Below are positions 46,064 through 55,662 of a stretch of DNA of 63,697 nucleotides, piece after piece (the first letter of the stretch is position 1; every line of letters starts with the position of its first letter). The position numbers were made by a program, and so were the translations under genes. Source of the DNA: Acidimicrobiia bacterium (GTDB lineage Bacteria; Actinomycetota; Acidimicrobiia; IMCC26256; PALSA-555); the NCBI GenBank assembly GCA_040881685.1, contig JBBECS010000053.1:91217-154913 (forward strand), in the 5' to 3' direction. The notes beneath the pieces are model-generated. The model saw nothing but the letters and a program-made list of their open reading frames with translations. It did not search any database and was not told where the DNA came from.

Positions 46064-48682
46064 ATGGGCGTCGGTCGGGTCGGTTCGGGGGGTCACTTGC
46101 AGCACGAGCGGGCCGACGAGGCATTTCGCGCGATCGCTGACGCCTCCCCACTGCTGGTGTGGGCGACCGGACCCGAAAAGGACGGCGCCTCGTGGTTCAA
46201 CCGGCGCTGGTACGAGTTCACCGGCCGGACGCCAGAGCAAGAGCTCGTGCACGGTTGGCGGGACGGGGTGCACCCAGACGACCTCGACCGAGTGATCGCG
46301 CACCTCGACGAAGTGTTCGACGAGCGGGTGGGTTACGAGATTGACTACCGGCTGCGGCGCGCCGATGGCGAGTACCGCTGGGTCGTCGACTGCGGCATGC
46401 CGCGGCATGAGACGTCGGGAGCGTTCCTCGGCTACCTCGGCCACTGTGTCGACGTCCATGATCGCATCGACGCGGAGTCGGCGCGCCGGATCGGCGACGA
46501 CCGGTTCCAGGCCCTCGCTCGTCACTCGTTCGACCTGGTGTCGATCTACGACGCCGAGGCTCAATTCGTCTACGCGAGCCCGTCGCACGAGCGCGTGCTG
46601 GGGTACGGCCCCGATGAGCTCACCGGTGTGTCCCCGGTGAACCTTCTGCACCCCGACGAGCAGGAAGCGGTGGCGAAGGCTTTCGCCGAACAGCTCCAGG
46701 TGACCGGGATCCCCATCCCGGTCGAGCACCGGATCCGGCACAAGGACGGGTCGTGGCGCTACGTCGAGTCGATCGCCGTCGACCTCCGTGACGATCCCGC
46801 GGTGGCTGGCGTGCTCGTGAACGCGCGTGACGTCACCGACCGGCACCGCGCGGAGCACCTCGCGGCCGATCAGGCCAGGATCCTCGAGTTGGTCGCGCGC
46901 GGCGCACCACTCAGCGAGGCACTGGACGCTGTCGTACTGATGGTCGAGCGATGGTTGCCCGAGACGCAGAGCGTGGTGGCCGTCGTCGACCAGGAACCCC
47001 GCCAGTTCCGGCTGGTGTCCGCCCCGAGCCTGCCCGCCGAGCTGTTCGCCGAGCTCCAGGACATGCCGCTCCCGCCTCCCGCTCCGCCCGGAGCGCATCC
47101 CAGCTTCTTCGTCGGACCCATCGAGGTCACCGCAGACAACGAGGCGCAGATCGACGCGCTGCGGGCGCGCGGGTACCGATCGTTCTGGGCGGCCCTCGTC
47201 AGCGGCGTCGACGGTGACCGCCCAGCGTTGGGCGCGGTGGTCGTGTACCGGCGGGACGACGCGGAGCCATCCGACACCGAACGGCTCGTGGTTGAGATTG
47301 GCGCGAACGTCGCGGCGATCGCCATCGCGCGCGACCGCACCGCCGCGGCGTTGGCGCACCAAGCGACCCACGACGCGCTCACCGGTCTCCCGAACCGCGA
47401 GACCGTCCTCGACCGCCTCCGGCGGATCGTCGCTCGACCCGAGCGCGACGGCCCAGGGACGGCGGTGCTCTTCCTTGACATCGACCGCTTCAAGGTGCTC
47501 AACGACAGCGTTGGTCACGATGCCGGCGACAAGCTCCTCGTCGATCTCGGCGAACGCCTCCGTGAAGCCCTACGACCCGGTGACCTCGTCGCGCGCTTTG
47601 GTGGAGACGAGTTCGTCATGGTGTGCGAGCGGGTCGGCGGCGAGCTCGATGCGTACGCGCTCGCGGCTCGAATCCTCGAGCTCGTGCGCGAGCCGTTCAC
47701 GATCAATCGCAGCGAGGTCGTCGTGACCGCGAGCGTGGGCATCGCGATGGTCGACGGTCGCGACCCGGAGTCGCTGCTCCGCGACGCCGACGCCGCGATG
47801 TACTGGGCGAAGGAACGAGGGCGGGCCCGAGCTGAGCTGTTCGACGACGAGCTGCGTCGGCGCGTGGTTGCTCGCCTCGACATCGAGAGCGAGCTCCGAA
47901 AAGCAGTCGACCAATGTCAGCTCGAGGTGCACTACCAACCGATCGTGTCGCTCGAGACGTCGCGCCTCACCGGCTTCGAGGCGCTCGTGCGGTGGCCGCA
48001 CCCGACACGCGGGTTGCTCGGACCGCAGGAGTTCCTCGAGGTTGCCGAAGAGACCGGGCTTGCGCGCCCGATCGGCGCGTGGGTGCGCGCCGAGGCCTGC
48101 CAGCAAGCGGCGACGTGGCATGCGAAGTATCCGCACTGGGGCCGCTTCGTGATGGGCATCAACCTGGCCGCGGCCGAGCTTCGGGAGCGCGACCTTGCAA
48201 TCAGCGTCGAGCGCACCGTTCACAGCACCGGCATCGATCCAGCACTTCTCGTCCTGGAGATCAGCGAACGTCTTGTCGCCGATGACATCGCCGCAGTGCG
48301 CGGTCTGCTCATGCGCCTGCGCGACCTGGGCGTGAAGATCGCACTCGACGATTTCGGTACGGGTGCGGCGGCGCTCGTCCACCTGCGGGAGCTCCCGGTC
48401 GGCTCGATCAAGATCGATCAGTCGTTCGTCGCCGGGTTGGGCAAGGATCCCTTCGACGACGCGATCGTCGACTCGATCATCGACCTCAGTCGGCGGCTCG
48501 ATCTGTTCACCGTTGCGGAGGGGGTCGAGACGGCCAGCCAGGAGCAGCGCCTCCGTGACTCGGGATGTCACTTCGCGCAAGGCCACCGATTCGCGCCGGC
48601 GTTGCCGGCCGATGAGATCGAAGCGTTCCTCGGGCGCCGTGGTGGACGGATCGCGGTGAGCGCGTCGCACCGCGCGGTCTGA
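46064..48682 (+). CDS. PAS-PAS-GAF-GGDEF-EAL cyclic-di-GMP protein
   Basis: An 872-residue signalling protein. PAS 1 (about residues 15-140) has FNRRWYEFTGRTPEQ, and PAS 2 (about 145-265) has FVYASPSHERVLGYGPDEL. A GAF-like domain (about 270-430) precedes GGDEF (about 440-600) with intact GGDEF and inhibitory RPGD. The EAL domain (about 610-860) has FEALVRWPHP, NLAAAEL, EISERL, DDFGTG, AEGVET and AQGHRF. Both halves look active, so it may make or degrade c-di-GMP according to signal. The ATG at 46064 was chosen because the open frame before it is inside lhr. GGGCCGGGTCCCGG lies 20 nt upstream. Confidence 0.92.
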   Translation: MGVGRVGSGGHLQHERADEAFRAIADASPLLVWATGPEKDGASWFNRRWYEFTGRTPEQELVHGWRDGVHPDDLDRVIAHLDEVFDERVGYEIDYRLRRADGEYRWVVDCGMPRHETSGAFLGYLGHCVDVHDRIDAESARRIGDDRFQALARHSFDLVSIYDAEAQFVYASPSHERVLGYGPDELTGVSPVNLLHPDEQEAVAKAFAEQLQVTGIPIPVEHRIRHKDGSWRYVESIAVDLRDDPAVAGVLVNARDVTDRHRAEHLAADQARILELVARGAPLSEALDAVVLMVERWLPETQSVVAVVDQEPRQFRLVSAPSLPAELFAELQDMPLPPPAPPGAHPSFFVGPIEVTADNEAQIDALRARGYRSFWAALVSGVDGDRPALGAVVVYRRDDAEPSDTERLVVEIGANVAAIAIARDRTAAALAHQATHDALTGLPNRETVLDRLRRIVARPERDGPGTAVLFLDIDRFKVLNDSVGHDAGDKLLVDLGERLREALRPGDLVARFGGDEFVMVCERVGGELDAYALAARILELVREPFTINRSEVVVTASVGIAMVDGRDPESLLRDADAAMYWAKERGRARAELFDDELRRRVVARLDIESELRKAVDQCQLEVHYQPIVSLETSRLTGFEALVRWPHPTRGLLGPQEFLEVAEETGLARPIGAWVRAEACQQAATWHAKYPHWGRFVMGINLAAAELRERDLAISVERTVHSTGIDPALLVLEISERLVADDIAAVRGLLMRLRDLGVKIALDDFGTGAAALVHLRELPVGSIKIDQSFVAGLGKDPFDDAIVDSIIDLSRRLDLFTVAEGVETASQEQRLRDSGCHFAQGHRFAPALPADEIEAFLGRRGGRIAVSASHRAV

Positions 48683-48699
48683 TCTCAGTCAGTCTTCAG

Positions 48700-49095
48700 T
48701 CAGCGCAGCGCGTCCAGGATTGCGTCGGCCCAGGCCAGGTCGGGTCGAGGCGCGCGCCGCCCGAGCAAGGCGTCTGGCACCTCGATCTCCAATCGCACGA
48801 GGGCACCGCCGAGGGTCTTGCCCAGGTTGTCGGCGCGCAACGTGCGGGGACCGCCGCCGCCGAGCGCGCCGTGGAGCACGAAGTTGAGCCCCAGCACGTT
48901 CTCGGCCTCGTATCGCAGCACGTCGCCGGTGACCATCGTGCCGAAGTGTGCCTTCACGCGCTCGGCTGACACTTCGCGGACGATCACGTCGTACGCGTCG
49001 CGGTCATCGGCGAAGAGCGCGATGTTCGAGATATTGCCTTTGTCGCCGGCTCGGTAGCCGCAAATCTCGTACAGCCGGAGTGTCGACACGGTCAC
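48700..49095 (-). CDS. AtuA-associated small protein
   Basis: A 131-residue protein starting LRLYEICGYRAGDKGNISNI, with LNFVLHGALGGGGPRTLRAD in the middle. This pattern is found as the C-terminal domain of, or separate partner to, AtuA-like acyclic terpene utilisation proteins. Its GTG at 49095 overlaps the AtuA-like gene's stop (GTGA), so a two-subunit arrangement is likely. Biochemical role unknown. Confidence 0.75.
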   Translation of the reverse strand: MTVSTLRLYEICGYRAGDKGNISNIALFADDRDAYDVIVREVSAERVKAHFGTMVTGDVLRYEAENVLGLNFVLHGALGGGGPRTLRADNLGKTLGGALVRLEIEVPDALLGRRAPRPDLAWADAILDALR

Positions 49096-50453
49096 GTTTC
49101 CTCGATCGCGATGGTGACGTGCGGGTCGACGAGAGCCTTTTCGACCAGCGTCGGCCACAGTCCCAGCAGCTCGGTCGGCCGGCCCGCACCGCGGCCCATG
49201 CCTGTCATGCCGGCCGGTGGCGCCGAGAGCGTGAGGGGGACCATCTCGCGCGCGACCAGCCCTGCGGTCATCGGATCGGCGCAGCGCCACGCAACCCGCG
49301 CGACGCACTCCGGTGGCTCGGCGTCGGTGGCCGGCACGGTGGGACCGCCGAGCGCGTCCACGCCCCACAGCTCGACGCACCACTCGTCGACCGAAAGGCC
49401 TGCCTGCTCCACCCGCTTCACGAAGATGGCCGAAGTCGCCTTCGCCTTCTCGACGGCCTCGGGCCAAGAGAACGCGACGCGCGCTTCGCCAGCCCAGCCC
49501 GCTGAGTGGCAGAGCAAGGCCTTGTAGGTGTCGGTCGCAGGCGCGCCGCGGACATCGGTGATGCGCACGCGGTCATCACCGAGGTCATCGAAGCGTGCGC
49601 TCGTGAAGTCGGCCACCACATCGGGAGAGACGTACGCAGCCGGATCGTGTACCTCGTAGAGCAGCTGGTGGCGCACGGTGTCGAAGCTCACCCGTCCACC
49701 CGAAGATGCCGGCTTCGTGATGACCGCGGAGCCGTCGGGGTCCACTTCGGCGATCGGGTACGGCAGGTCCCAGGGCCGCGGCACGTTCCACCACTCGCGA
49801 CTCAAGTTCCCGCCCGCGCTCTGACCTGAGCATTCCAGCAGGTGGCCGACAAGCGTGCCCGCCGCGATGCGATCCCAGTCGTCCCACGCCCAGCCGTGCT
49901 CGTGCACGAGGGGTGCGAGGAACAGCGCGGCGTCTGCGACGCGACCTGTGATCACCACGTCCGCTCCCTGGGCCAGAGCGTCGGCAATCGGTCGCGCCCC
50001 GAGATAGGCCGACGCGAACAGCGGTGGCGCAGGGAATTCGGTGTACGGCGCGCCGGTGTCGAGGTGCGCGAGCCCGGTGGCCGCGGCGACGTCGCCGAGG
50101 CGGGGCATCAGGTCGTCGCCGGTGACGGTAGCGATCCGGAGGCCTGAGAGCCCCAGGTCACGTGCCGTGCCGACCGCCGCGCGCGCGGCCGCGGCCGGGT
50201 TGATGCCTCCGGCGTTGGTGATGACCTTGGTGCGCCCGGCCGCGACCGCGGGAAGCGCAGCGGCGAGGTAGGCCGGGAGGTCGCGTGTGTACCCGAGCGC
50301 CTCGTCCTTCTGGCGATCCTTCTGGAGGATCGCCAACGTCAGCTCGGCCAGCGCTTCGAGGCACAAGTAGTCGATGCCGTCGTCGAGCAGGCCCTCCACC
50401 GAGCGAGGCGTGTCGCCGTAGAAACCCTGCCCGCCGGCGATCCTCAGGGTCAC
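49092..50453 (-). CDS. AtuA-like (DUF1446) acyclic terpene utilisation protein
   Basis: A 453-residue protein whose start VTLRIAGGQGFYGDTPRSV and segments ITNAGGINPAAAARAA, ITGRVADAALFLAPLVHEHG and CSGQSAGGNLS are typical of the AtuA family. AtuA is required in Pseudomonas for citronellol/geranyl-CoA breakdown, but the catalytic step is not settled. Here the gene lies in an operon with an amidase and a DSD1-like PLP enzyme, so the pathway may differ. The GTG at 50453 clears the amidase stop by 4 nt. Confidence 0.85.
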   Translation of the reverse strand: MTLRIAGGQGFYGDTPRSVEGLLDDGIDYLCLEALAELTLAILQKDRQKDEALGYTRDLPAYLAAALPAVAAGRTKVITNAGGINPAAAARAAVGTARDLGLSGLRIATVTGDDLMPRLGDVAAATGLAHLDTGAPYTEFPAPPLFASAYLGARPIADALAQGADVVITGRVADAALFLAPLVHEHGWAWDDWDRIAAGTLVGHLLECSGQSAGGNLSREWWNVPRPWDLPYPIAEVDPDGSAVITKPASSGGRVSFDTVRHQLLYEVHDPAAYVSPDVVADFTSARFDDLGDDRVRITDVRGAPATDTYKALLCHSAGWAGEARVAFSWPEAVEKAKATSAIFVKRVEQAGLSVDEWCVELWGVDALGGPTVPATDAEPPECVARVAWRCADPMTAGLVAREMVPLTLSAPPAGMTGMGRGAGRPTELLGLWPTLVEKALVDPHVTIAIEET

Positions 50454-50457
50454 GTCT

Positions 50458-51921
50458 TCAGGCGTGAACGTGTGGGCGACGGCCGGCCCACGGGCGGGCG
50501 GTCTCGAGCTGCGCGGCGACCCGCAGCAGCATGTCTTCGCGAGCGTACGGCGCAACGAGGTGCACGCCGATCGGCAGCCCGTGGGTGGAATCCGTACCGA
50601 GCGGGACCGACATCGCGGGCTGGCCGGTGACGTTGAACGGTGCCGCGTACGTGGCGAACGCGGTGGCGCGGAGCATGCCCCGCTCGGGGTCTTCCTTGGT
50701 TCCCACCACGTCGCCGATCTCCGGCGGCGGCTCGGCCATCGTCGGCGTGAGCAAGAGATCGAAGCCGTGGCCGCCGTTCTCGGCGCTCGTCCACCAGTTG
50801 GCGATCCGTCGCGACCACGCATGGGTACCGTTGACGGCTTCGAGGTACTGGATCGCGGTGCCCGGCAGCCCTTGCTCGTAGTACATCCATGTGAGCGGCT
50901 CGACATCGTCGGGCCCCACGGTCTGGCCGGTCATCGCCTCGAGCTGGCGGATGTCCCACACGACGTGCGTGGTGAGGACGACGAAGAACAAGCCCAGGAG
51001 CTCGACCTCGTCGAGCGCGGCGGGTGACGACGCTTCGACGTGGTGCCCGAGCGACTCGAGCAGACGTGCCGCGTCTTCGGCCGCGGCGACGCACGCGGGG
51101 TCGGTCTCGGCCATCGCTCCCGGCGCACTCGTGCGCAGTCCGATGCGCAGGTGGCCGGGATCGGCGCCGACCTCTTCGCCGAACGCGCGCGTCGGGGGAG
51201 GCGCGAAGTACGGATCGCCCGGCATCGGTCCGCCGAGCACGTCGAGCACGGCCGCGCTGTCGCGCACCGTGCGCGTCAGTACGTGGCGCTGCACGAGTCC
51301 GGCCCAGGCTTCGCCGATCTCCGGGCCGAGCGACATGCGTCCGCGCGTCGGCTTCAACCCGAAGAGGCCGCACGCGCTCGAGGGGATGCGGATCGATCCC
51401 CCGCCGTCGCCCGCGTGGCCGAGCGGCACCATCCCGGACGCGACCGCGGCCGCAGTCCCACCGCTCGAGCCGCCGGTGCCGTGCCCGGTGCTCCAGGGAT
51501 TGCGCGTCGGCCCGTACGCCACGGGTTCGGTCGTGGGCATGAGCCCGAACTCGGGCGTGTTCGTCTTGCCGACGACGATGAAGCCCGCGTCCCGCAGCTT
51601 GGTGAACAGGTAGGAGTCGTGGTCAGCGACGTATCCGACACGCTTCAGGAGCCGGTTCCCCATGTGCAGCGGGTCGCCCGCCGACGATCCGTCGAGATCC
51701 TTGATGACGATCGGAACGCCGCGGAATGGTCCGTCGGCCACGACCGTGTTGGCAGTGGCGCGCGCCTTGTCGAAGAGCGGATGGATGACCGCGTTGAGCT
51801 CGCCGTTCACCTTCTCGATGCGGTTGATGGCTGCGTCGACGAGCTCGAGCGGTGTGAGATCGCCGTTGCGCACGAGCTCCGCTTGCGCCGTGGCGTCGAG
51901 GGTGGAGAGCTCAGAGTCCAT
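50458..51921 (-). CDS. Amidase-signature hydrolase
   Basis: A 487-residue amidase. The catalytic Lys is in [10 protein letters not shown], the cis-Ser in [15 protein letters not shown] and the nucleophile in [34 protein letters not shown] is closer to 6-aminohexanoate-cyclic-dimer hydrolase-type amidases than to GatA. It sits between the DSD1-like and AtuA-like genes on the same strand (gaps 40 and 4 nt). The natural substrate is unknown. Confidence 0.92.
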   Translation of the reverse strand: MDSELSTLDATAQAELVRNGDLTPLELVDAAINRIEKVNGELNAVIHPLFDKARATANTVVADGPFRGVPIVIKDLDGSSAGDPLHMGNRLLKRVGYVADHDSYLFTKLRDAGFIVVGKTNTPEFGLMPTTEPVAYGPTRNPWSTGHGTGGSSGGTAAAVASGMVPLGHAGDGGGSIRIPSSACGLFGLKPTRGRMSLGPEIGEAWAGLVQRHVLTRTVRDSAAVLDVLGGPMPGDPYFAPPPTRAFGEEVGADPGHLRIGLRTSAPGAMAETDPACVAAAEDAARLLESLGHHVEASSPAALDEVELLGLFFVVLTTHVVWDIRQLEAMTGQTVGPDDVEPLTWMYYEQGLPGTAIQYLEAVNGTHAWSRRIANWWTSAENGGHGFDLLLTPTMAEPPPEIGDVVGTKEDPERGMLRATAFATYAAPFNVTGQPAMSVPLGTDSTHGLPIGVHLVAPYAREDMLLRVAAQLETARPWAGRRPHVHA

Positions 51922-51961
51922 GGCTCGGCAGGGTACTCCCGCTGTGCCGGGCCTTCCGGTG

Positions 51962-52969
51962 TCACCAGCCGCGGAGATCGATCTCCCAGGTGTCGACCAC
52001 GCGATCCGACTCCATCACGTGCATGCGTGCGTGGTACGCGACGGTTGGATCCACGTGCGCGGGCCACACGCGGACGCGTTGGCCGACGTCGGGCAGGGGC
52101 AAGCCGTCGTCGGTCGAGAACGTCGTGTGCTCGTCGGAGCAGAACCATACGGTGGCGTCCTCGATCGTGGGGTTGCCGTGGTCCATGCCGAGCGACTTGA
52201 GCCCGCAATCGATCACTGCGTATTCCTCACGCTCGTTGACCGAGACAACCGTCGCGAGCAAGAAGAGCGCGAGCCGGAACGGGACGTCGAGCTGGCTGTA
52301 TGTGGTGTCCATGAGGGCGTACGAACCGGCCTGGATCTCCGTAGCGAATCGGTTGCAGTCGTACGTGCCGGTCCCCCCGGCCGACACGAGCTCGCCGCCG
52401 ACGGCGAGGTGTGCACGCGCGAGCTGACCCATGCAGTCGGCGGTCTGTTGCTCGCGCTCGGCGCGGTCGACGACGCCGACCACGTGGCCCTCATACCCCA
52501 TGACGCCGCGCACCTCGATCCCGTTGGCGCGAGCGAGATCGGCGATCCGTCCGGCGTCGTCGGGGTGACAGCCACACCGCGGAAGGCCGACGTTCACGTC
52601 GACGAGGCACTCACGCACACCCGCGTGTGCCGCGGCCTCGATGGTGGTGTCGGAATCGACCGCAACCGTGACACGCGCGTCGAGTGCGGCGAGAGTTGTG
52701 AGGTGGTCGGGGTCAACGACCTCGTTGGCGAGCAGGAGATCGTCGCCGAGGCCGGCGCGCGCAAGCCCGATCAGCTCTCGTGTCGTTGCACACGTGAAGC
52801 CGACGTGGCCCGTTGCGCGCTGGCGGTGGGCGAGTGCGGTGGTCTTGTGCGCCTTGATGTGAGGTCGGCACCGCGAGCCCGGCAGCGCCGTTGCCATCGA
52901 GGCGAGGTTGTGCTCGAGCGCGTCGACGTCGACTACCAACGCCGGCGTAGATAGCGCGTCAACATCCAT
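51962..52969 (-). CDS. D-threonine aldolase/D-serine dehydratase (DSD1)-like PLP enzyme
   Basis: A 335-residue fold-type III PLP enzyme. The PLP lysine is in RPHIKAHKT (about residue 40). AGGTGTYDCN carries phosphate-binding glycines, and the C-terminal domain has DCGLKSLGMDHG and CSDEHTTF, where this family holds a divalent metal. It should cleave or dehydrate a beta-hydroxy-D-amino acid; the exact substrate cannot be read from sequence. It is the first gene of a four-gene minus-strand operon. The ATG is at 52969. Confidence 0.88.
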   Translation of the reverse strand: MDVDALSTPALVVDVDALEHNLASMATALPGSRCRPHIKAHKTTALAHRQRATGHVGFTCATTRELIGLARAGLGDDLLLANEVVDPDHLTTLAALDARVTVAVDSDTTIEAAAHAGVRECLVDVNVGLPRCGCHPDDAGRIADLARANGIEVRGVMGYEGHVVGVVDRAEREQQTADCMGQLARAHLAVGGELVSAGGTGTYDCNRFATEIQAGSYALMDTTYSQLDVPFRLALFLLATVVSVNEREEYAVIDCGLKSLGMDHGNPTIEDATVWFCSDEHTTFSTDDGLPLPDVGQRVRVWPAHVDPTVAYHARMHVMESDRVVDTWEIDLRGW

Positions 52970-52981
52970 GCGCGTGGGAGC

Positions 52982-53362
52982 ATGGCAGAGATGCCAGTAC
53001 CCGCGGAGCAGCGTCCGCCGACCGAGCGCGACTGGCACACGGACGAGCTCCCGGCGACGCCGCAACGCGACTTCCTCATCCCGGCCGAGCGTTGGGTCGA
53101 GGCGCCAGCCGAGCTGTGCACGCTCGGTGCGGACCTCGGCATCGAGCTCGTGGCCTACAAGCGACGGATCAAGGGGTTCCTGCTGTGGCGCGCCGGTCCC
53201 GCCGTCGATGCCGATGCCCGCTACATGGCGGTCGACGCCGACGACTTCGGGCGCCAGTACGTGTTCCGCTTGTTTGCCGACGGCACCGGCGAGGGCGCTG
53301 GCCCCGACGGCGTCACCCACACCAGGTTCCGCACCTGGAAGGAATCCCTCCGCGACGCCTAA
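52982..53362 (+). CDS. Conserved-looking hypothetical protein
   Basis: A 126-residue soluble protein: MAEMPVPAEQRPPTERDWHT, then FLIPAERWVEAPAELCTLGA, YKRRIKGFLLWRAGPA and a terminal FRTWKESLRDA. The Trp- and Arg-rich core ending in ARYMAVDADDF looks folded and under coding constraint. No family is recognised. The ATG lies 12 nt from the divergent DSD1-like start. The C-terminus is followed by repeat copy G. Confidence 0.65.
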   Translation: MAEMPVPAEQRPPTERDWHTDELPATPQRDFLIPAERWVEAPAELCTLGADLGIELVAYKRRIKGFLLWRAGPAVDADARYMAVDADDFGRQYVFRLFADGTGEGAGPDGVTHTRFRTWKESLRDA

Positions 53363-53366
53363 ATCC

Positions 53367-53462
53367 TGGTCGCGCTCGCTCGGCGGCAGGGTACCTGCCG
53401 CCGCCCTACGGGACGCTCGGCTGCTCCGGCGAGCTCACTCGCTTCGCTCGCTCGCCGCGCGC
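53367..53462 (-). repeat. Palindromic repeat element, copy G
   Basis: A perfect 10-bp stem CGGCGGCAGG-GTA-CCTGCCGCCG (53381-53403) is preceded by CCTGGTCGCGCTCGCT and followed by GGGACGCTCGGCTGCTCC and GCGAGCTCACTCGCTTCGC. Compared with copy E, an inner C-G pair has become A-T. It lies between convergent genes. Confidence 0.75.
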
Positions 53463-53464
53463 CA

Positions 53465-54376
53465 TCAACGTTCCCGGACGACGTCGTTGGGATCCTTGTC
53501 GTCCCGCAGGCCGAGGAACACCGGCTGCCTGAGGACGCCGTCGGACGTCCATTCGGTGAACTTCACCTGGGCAACGCAGTCGGGCTCGACCCACACCGCG
53601 TCCTTGATCCTGGGTGGCGGGTCGAAAGGACTGGTGGCGCGCGAACGCAGCGCCGCGCTCATCGCGTCGCGATCGTGGTCCTTGAATCCCGAGCCGACGC
53701 GACCGGCGTACCGCAGCGGCCCGCCCACCCCGTCGTGGTACCCGACCAGCACCGACCCGAGGGTGTCGGCGAGCCGACCAGAGCCCGGCAGCCAGCCCCC
53801 GATGACGAGCTCCTGTCCTTTGGTGATCTTCACCTTGCGCCACGCCGGCGAACGCCGGCCGGGAACGTACGGGGCGTCCAACCGCTTGCACACCACGCCC
53901 TCGAAGGCGAGCTCCTCGGCCGCGGCGCGTGCTCGCGGCCCGTCGCCGATCGTGGCCGGCGAGGTCTGCCATCGCTCCCCCGAGAGTCCCAACCGCTCCA
54001 CCAGCGCGCGGCGGTCCTGCCAGGGGAGCGTCGTCACGTCGCGGCCGTCGAGGCGCAGCACGTCGAAGCACACGAATACCGCCGGAGCCTGGTGCTGCTG
54101 GATGGCCTGGAAGCTCGCGAGGCCCTGCTCGTCGAGCACGACGAGCTCACCATCGAGGATCGCATCCACGCCGACGGCTGCGGGCAGGCCATCGAGCTCT
54201 TGATAGCGAGCGGTCACGTCATTGCCGCGGCGCGACGCGATGCGTAACCGTCCTTCGGCGACCTCGACGATCGCGCGGTAGCCGTCCCACTTCATCTCGT
54301 AGGCCCAGCTCTCGCCGTCGTGGGGGAGGTCGTCGCTGGCCACGGCGAGCATCGGCAGCGGGAGAGGGTTGCTCAC
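53465..54376 (-). CDS. ATP-dependent DNA ligase, LigD/LigC-like
   Basis: A 303-residue ligase. The adenylation domain carries the nucleotidyl lysine in [12 protein letters not shown] (about residue 29), then [35 protein letters not shown] and WRKVKI. The OB domain follows ([12 protein letters not shown] to the end). It matches the ligase part of LigD or stand-alone LigC and has no polymerase or nuclease domain, so a role in repair is likely. The GTG start overlaps the menE stop (GTGA), an unusual partner for a repair ligase. Confidence 0.92.
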   Translation of the reverse strand: MSNPLPLPMLAVASDDLPHDGESWAYEMKWDGYRAIVEVAEGRLRIASRRGNDVTARYQELDGLPAAVGVDAILDGELVVLDEQGLASFQAIQQHQAPAVFVCFDVLRLDGRDVTTLPWQDRRALVERLGLSGERWQTSPATIGDGPRARAAAEELAFEGVVCKRLDAPYVPGRRSPAWRKVKITKGQELVIGGWLPGSGRLADTLGSVLVGYHDGVGGPLRYAGRVGSGFKDHDRDAMSAALRSRATSPFDPPPRIKDAVWVEPDCVAQVKFTEWTSDGVLRQPVFLGLRDDKDPNDVVRER

Positions 54377-55545
54377 TCGGGCACCCGCAGCTCGCGGCGC
54401 AAGGCCTTGCCCCCCGGGGTTCGCGGGATGGCGTCCACGAGCACCACCTGCTTCGGCAGCTGCACGGTGCTGAGACGGTCGCCGGCGTGCGCGCGGAGCT
54501 GGTCGAGCGTCGGGTGGGCGTCGTCACGGGGCACCACGAAAGCAACGACCCGCTCGCCCCATTCGCGATCCGGTGTACCGGTGACGCACACGTCGGTGAC
54601 ATCAGGGTGAGTCGAGAGCACCGCTTCGACCGCGGTGGGGCTGACGTTGACGCCGCCGGAGATCACGATGTCGCGAACCCGGTCGATCACGCGCACCCGA
54701 CCGTCGTCGAGCGTTCCGATGTCACCCGTGCGGAACCAACCCTCGGAGGTGAAGGCGGCGGCCGTGGCGTGCGGCGCAAGCCGATAGCCGCGCATGACCA
54801 TCTCGCCGCGGATCTGGATCTCTCCGTCCTCGATGCGCACCTCGGCACCGGGCACCGGTGTGCCGTCGAGAACCACGCCACCCCACGTCTCGCTCAGACC
54901 GTACGCGTCCACGATCGGTGCACCTTCAGCTTCTGCGCGTGCACGCAGATCGGGTGGTGTGGGGGCACCGCCAAGGATCACGCGTCGAAACTCGTGCAAG
55001 GGTGCTCCCACATCGAGCAATCGCCGCAGCATCGTCGGCACGAGCGACACGACCGTGACACCCTCCGTGCGCGGCGCGGACGACACGGCCGCGAGGTCGA
55101 ACGAGGGATGCACCGTCACCGGCATCCTGCTGACGCGTGCTCGAGCGAGGATCGCGAGTCCGGCGACGTGGTGCAGCGGCAGGCACACGAGGGCGCGATC
55201 GCCGGGCTCCACACCGAGCGTGGCCGCGAACGCGCCGCCGATCGCTTCGAGGCCGGCCACGCTGAGCTCGGCCCCCTTGGGGTCTCCGGTCGTGCCCGAC
55301 GTGACGACGACAGCTGCGCTCCCGGCGGCCGCCTCCGCGCCCGCTGGCAGTGCTCGCAACCCCTCCGCGGTGGCGAGATGCGTGGGTCGGAGCCGGGCCA
55401 TCAAGGAAGTCACGACCGCCGGCGGCGCGGCCGGGTCCAGCACGAGCACCGCGTCTCCCCGGTCCCACGCCGCGGTGACGGCCCGGGCCGCCTCGGGGCG
55501 GGGGAGGTGGACCGCGACGAGGGGTGCCCCCGACTGGCCGGCCAT
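54373..55545 (-). CDS. menE: o-Succinylbenzoate-CoA ligase
   Basis: A 390-residue ANL-superfamily ligase, short as usual for actinobacterial MenE. The P-loop is [15 protein letters not shown], followed by [51 protein letters not shown] and the catalytic lysine near the end in [13 protein letters not shown]. It activates o-succinylbenzoate for MenB, encoded divergently. The ATG at 55545 begins [20 protein letters not shown]; the longer open frame upstream crosses menB antisense and was rejected. The promoter carries the palindrome shared with merR. Confidence 0.93.
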   Translation of the reverse strand: MAGQSGAPLVAVHLPRPEAARAVTAAWDRGDAVLVLDPAAPPAVVTSLMARLRPTHLATAEGLRALPAGAEAAAGSAAVVVTSGTTGDPKGAELSVAGLEAIGGAFAATLGVEPGDRALVCLPLHHVAGLAILARARVSRMPVTVHPSFDLAAVSSAPRTEGVTVVSLVPTMLRRLLDVGAPLHEFRRVILGGAPTPPDLRARAEAEGAPIVDAYGLSETWGGVVLDGTPVPGAEVRIEDGEIQIRGEMVMRGYRLAPHATAAAFTSEGWFRTGDIGTLDDGRVRVIDRVRDIVISGGVNVSPTAVEAVLSTHPDVTDVCVTGTPDREWGERVVAFVVPRDDAHPTLDQLRAHAGDRLSTVQLPKQVVLVDAIPRTPGGKALRRELRVPE

Positions 55546-55558
55546 CAGGCCCGAGCGT

Positions 55559-55584
55559 ACCGTAGGAGTGATCACTCCCAACAT
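55559..55584 (-). promoter_or_regulatory. menE promoter with MerR-type operator palindrome
   Basis: The minus strand reads ATGTTGGGAG (55584-55575), TGATCACTCC (55574-55565), TACGGT (55564-55559). GGAGTGATCACTCC is a perfect 14-bp palindrome abutting the -10 hexamer. The merR promoter has the same 26-bp layout with 20 identities and six transitions. The menE ATG follows 13 nt later. menB diverges 85 nt away on the other side. Confidence 0.65.
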
Positions 55585-55662
55585 CCGCGAGCAGGAGCTG
55601 CAGCGAGCCCTGCCGGAGGCCGGGAGGGCGAAGCGAAGTCGACCGATGGAGGAGGAGCTGAG

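Noticed and set aside
55596-55640. Possible ninth repeat copy (GGCGAAGCGAAGTCGACC)
   Set aside because: Only a short stretch resembles the repeat core, with no stem or matching flanks.
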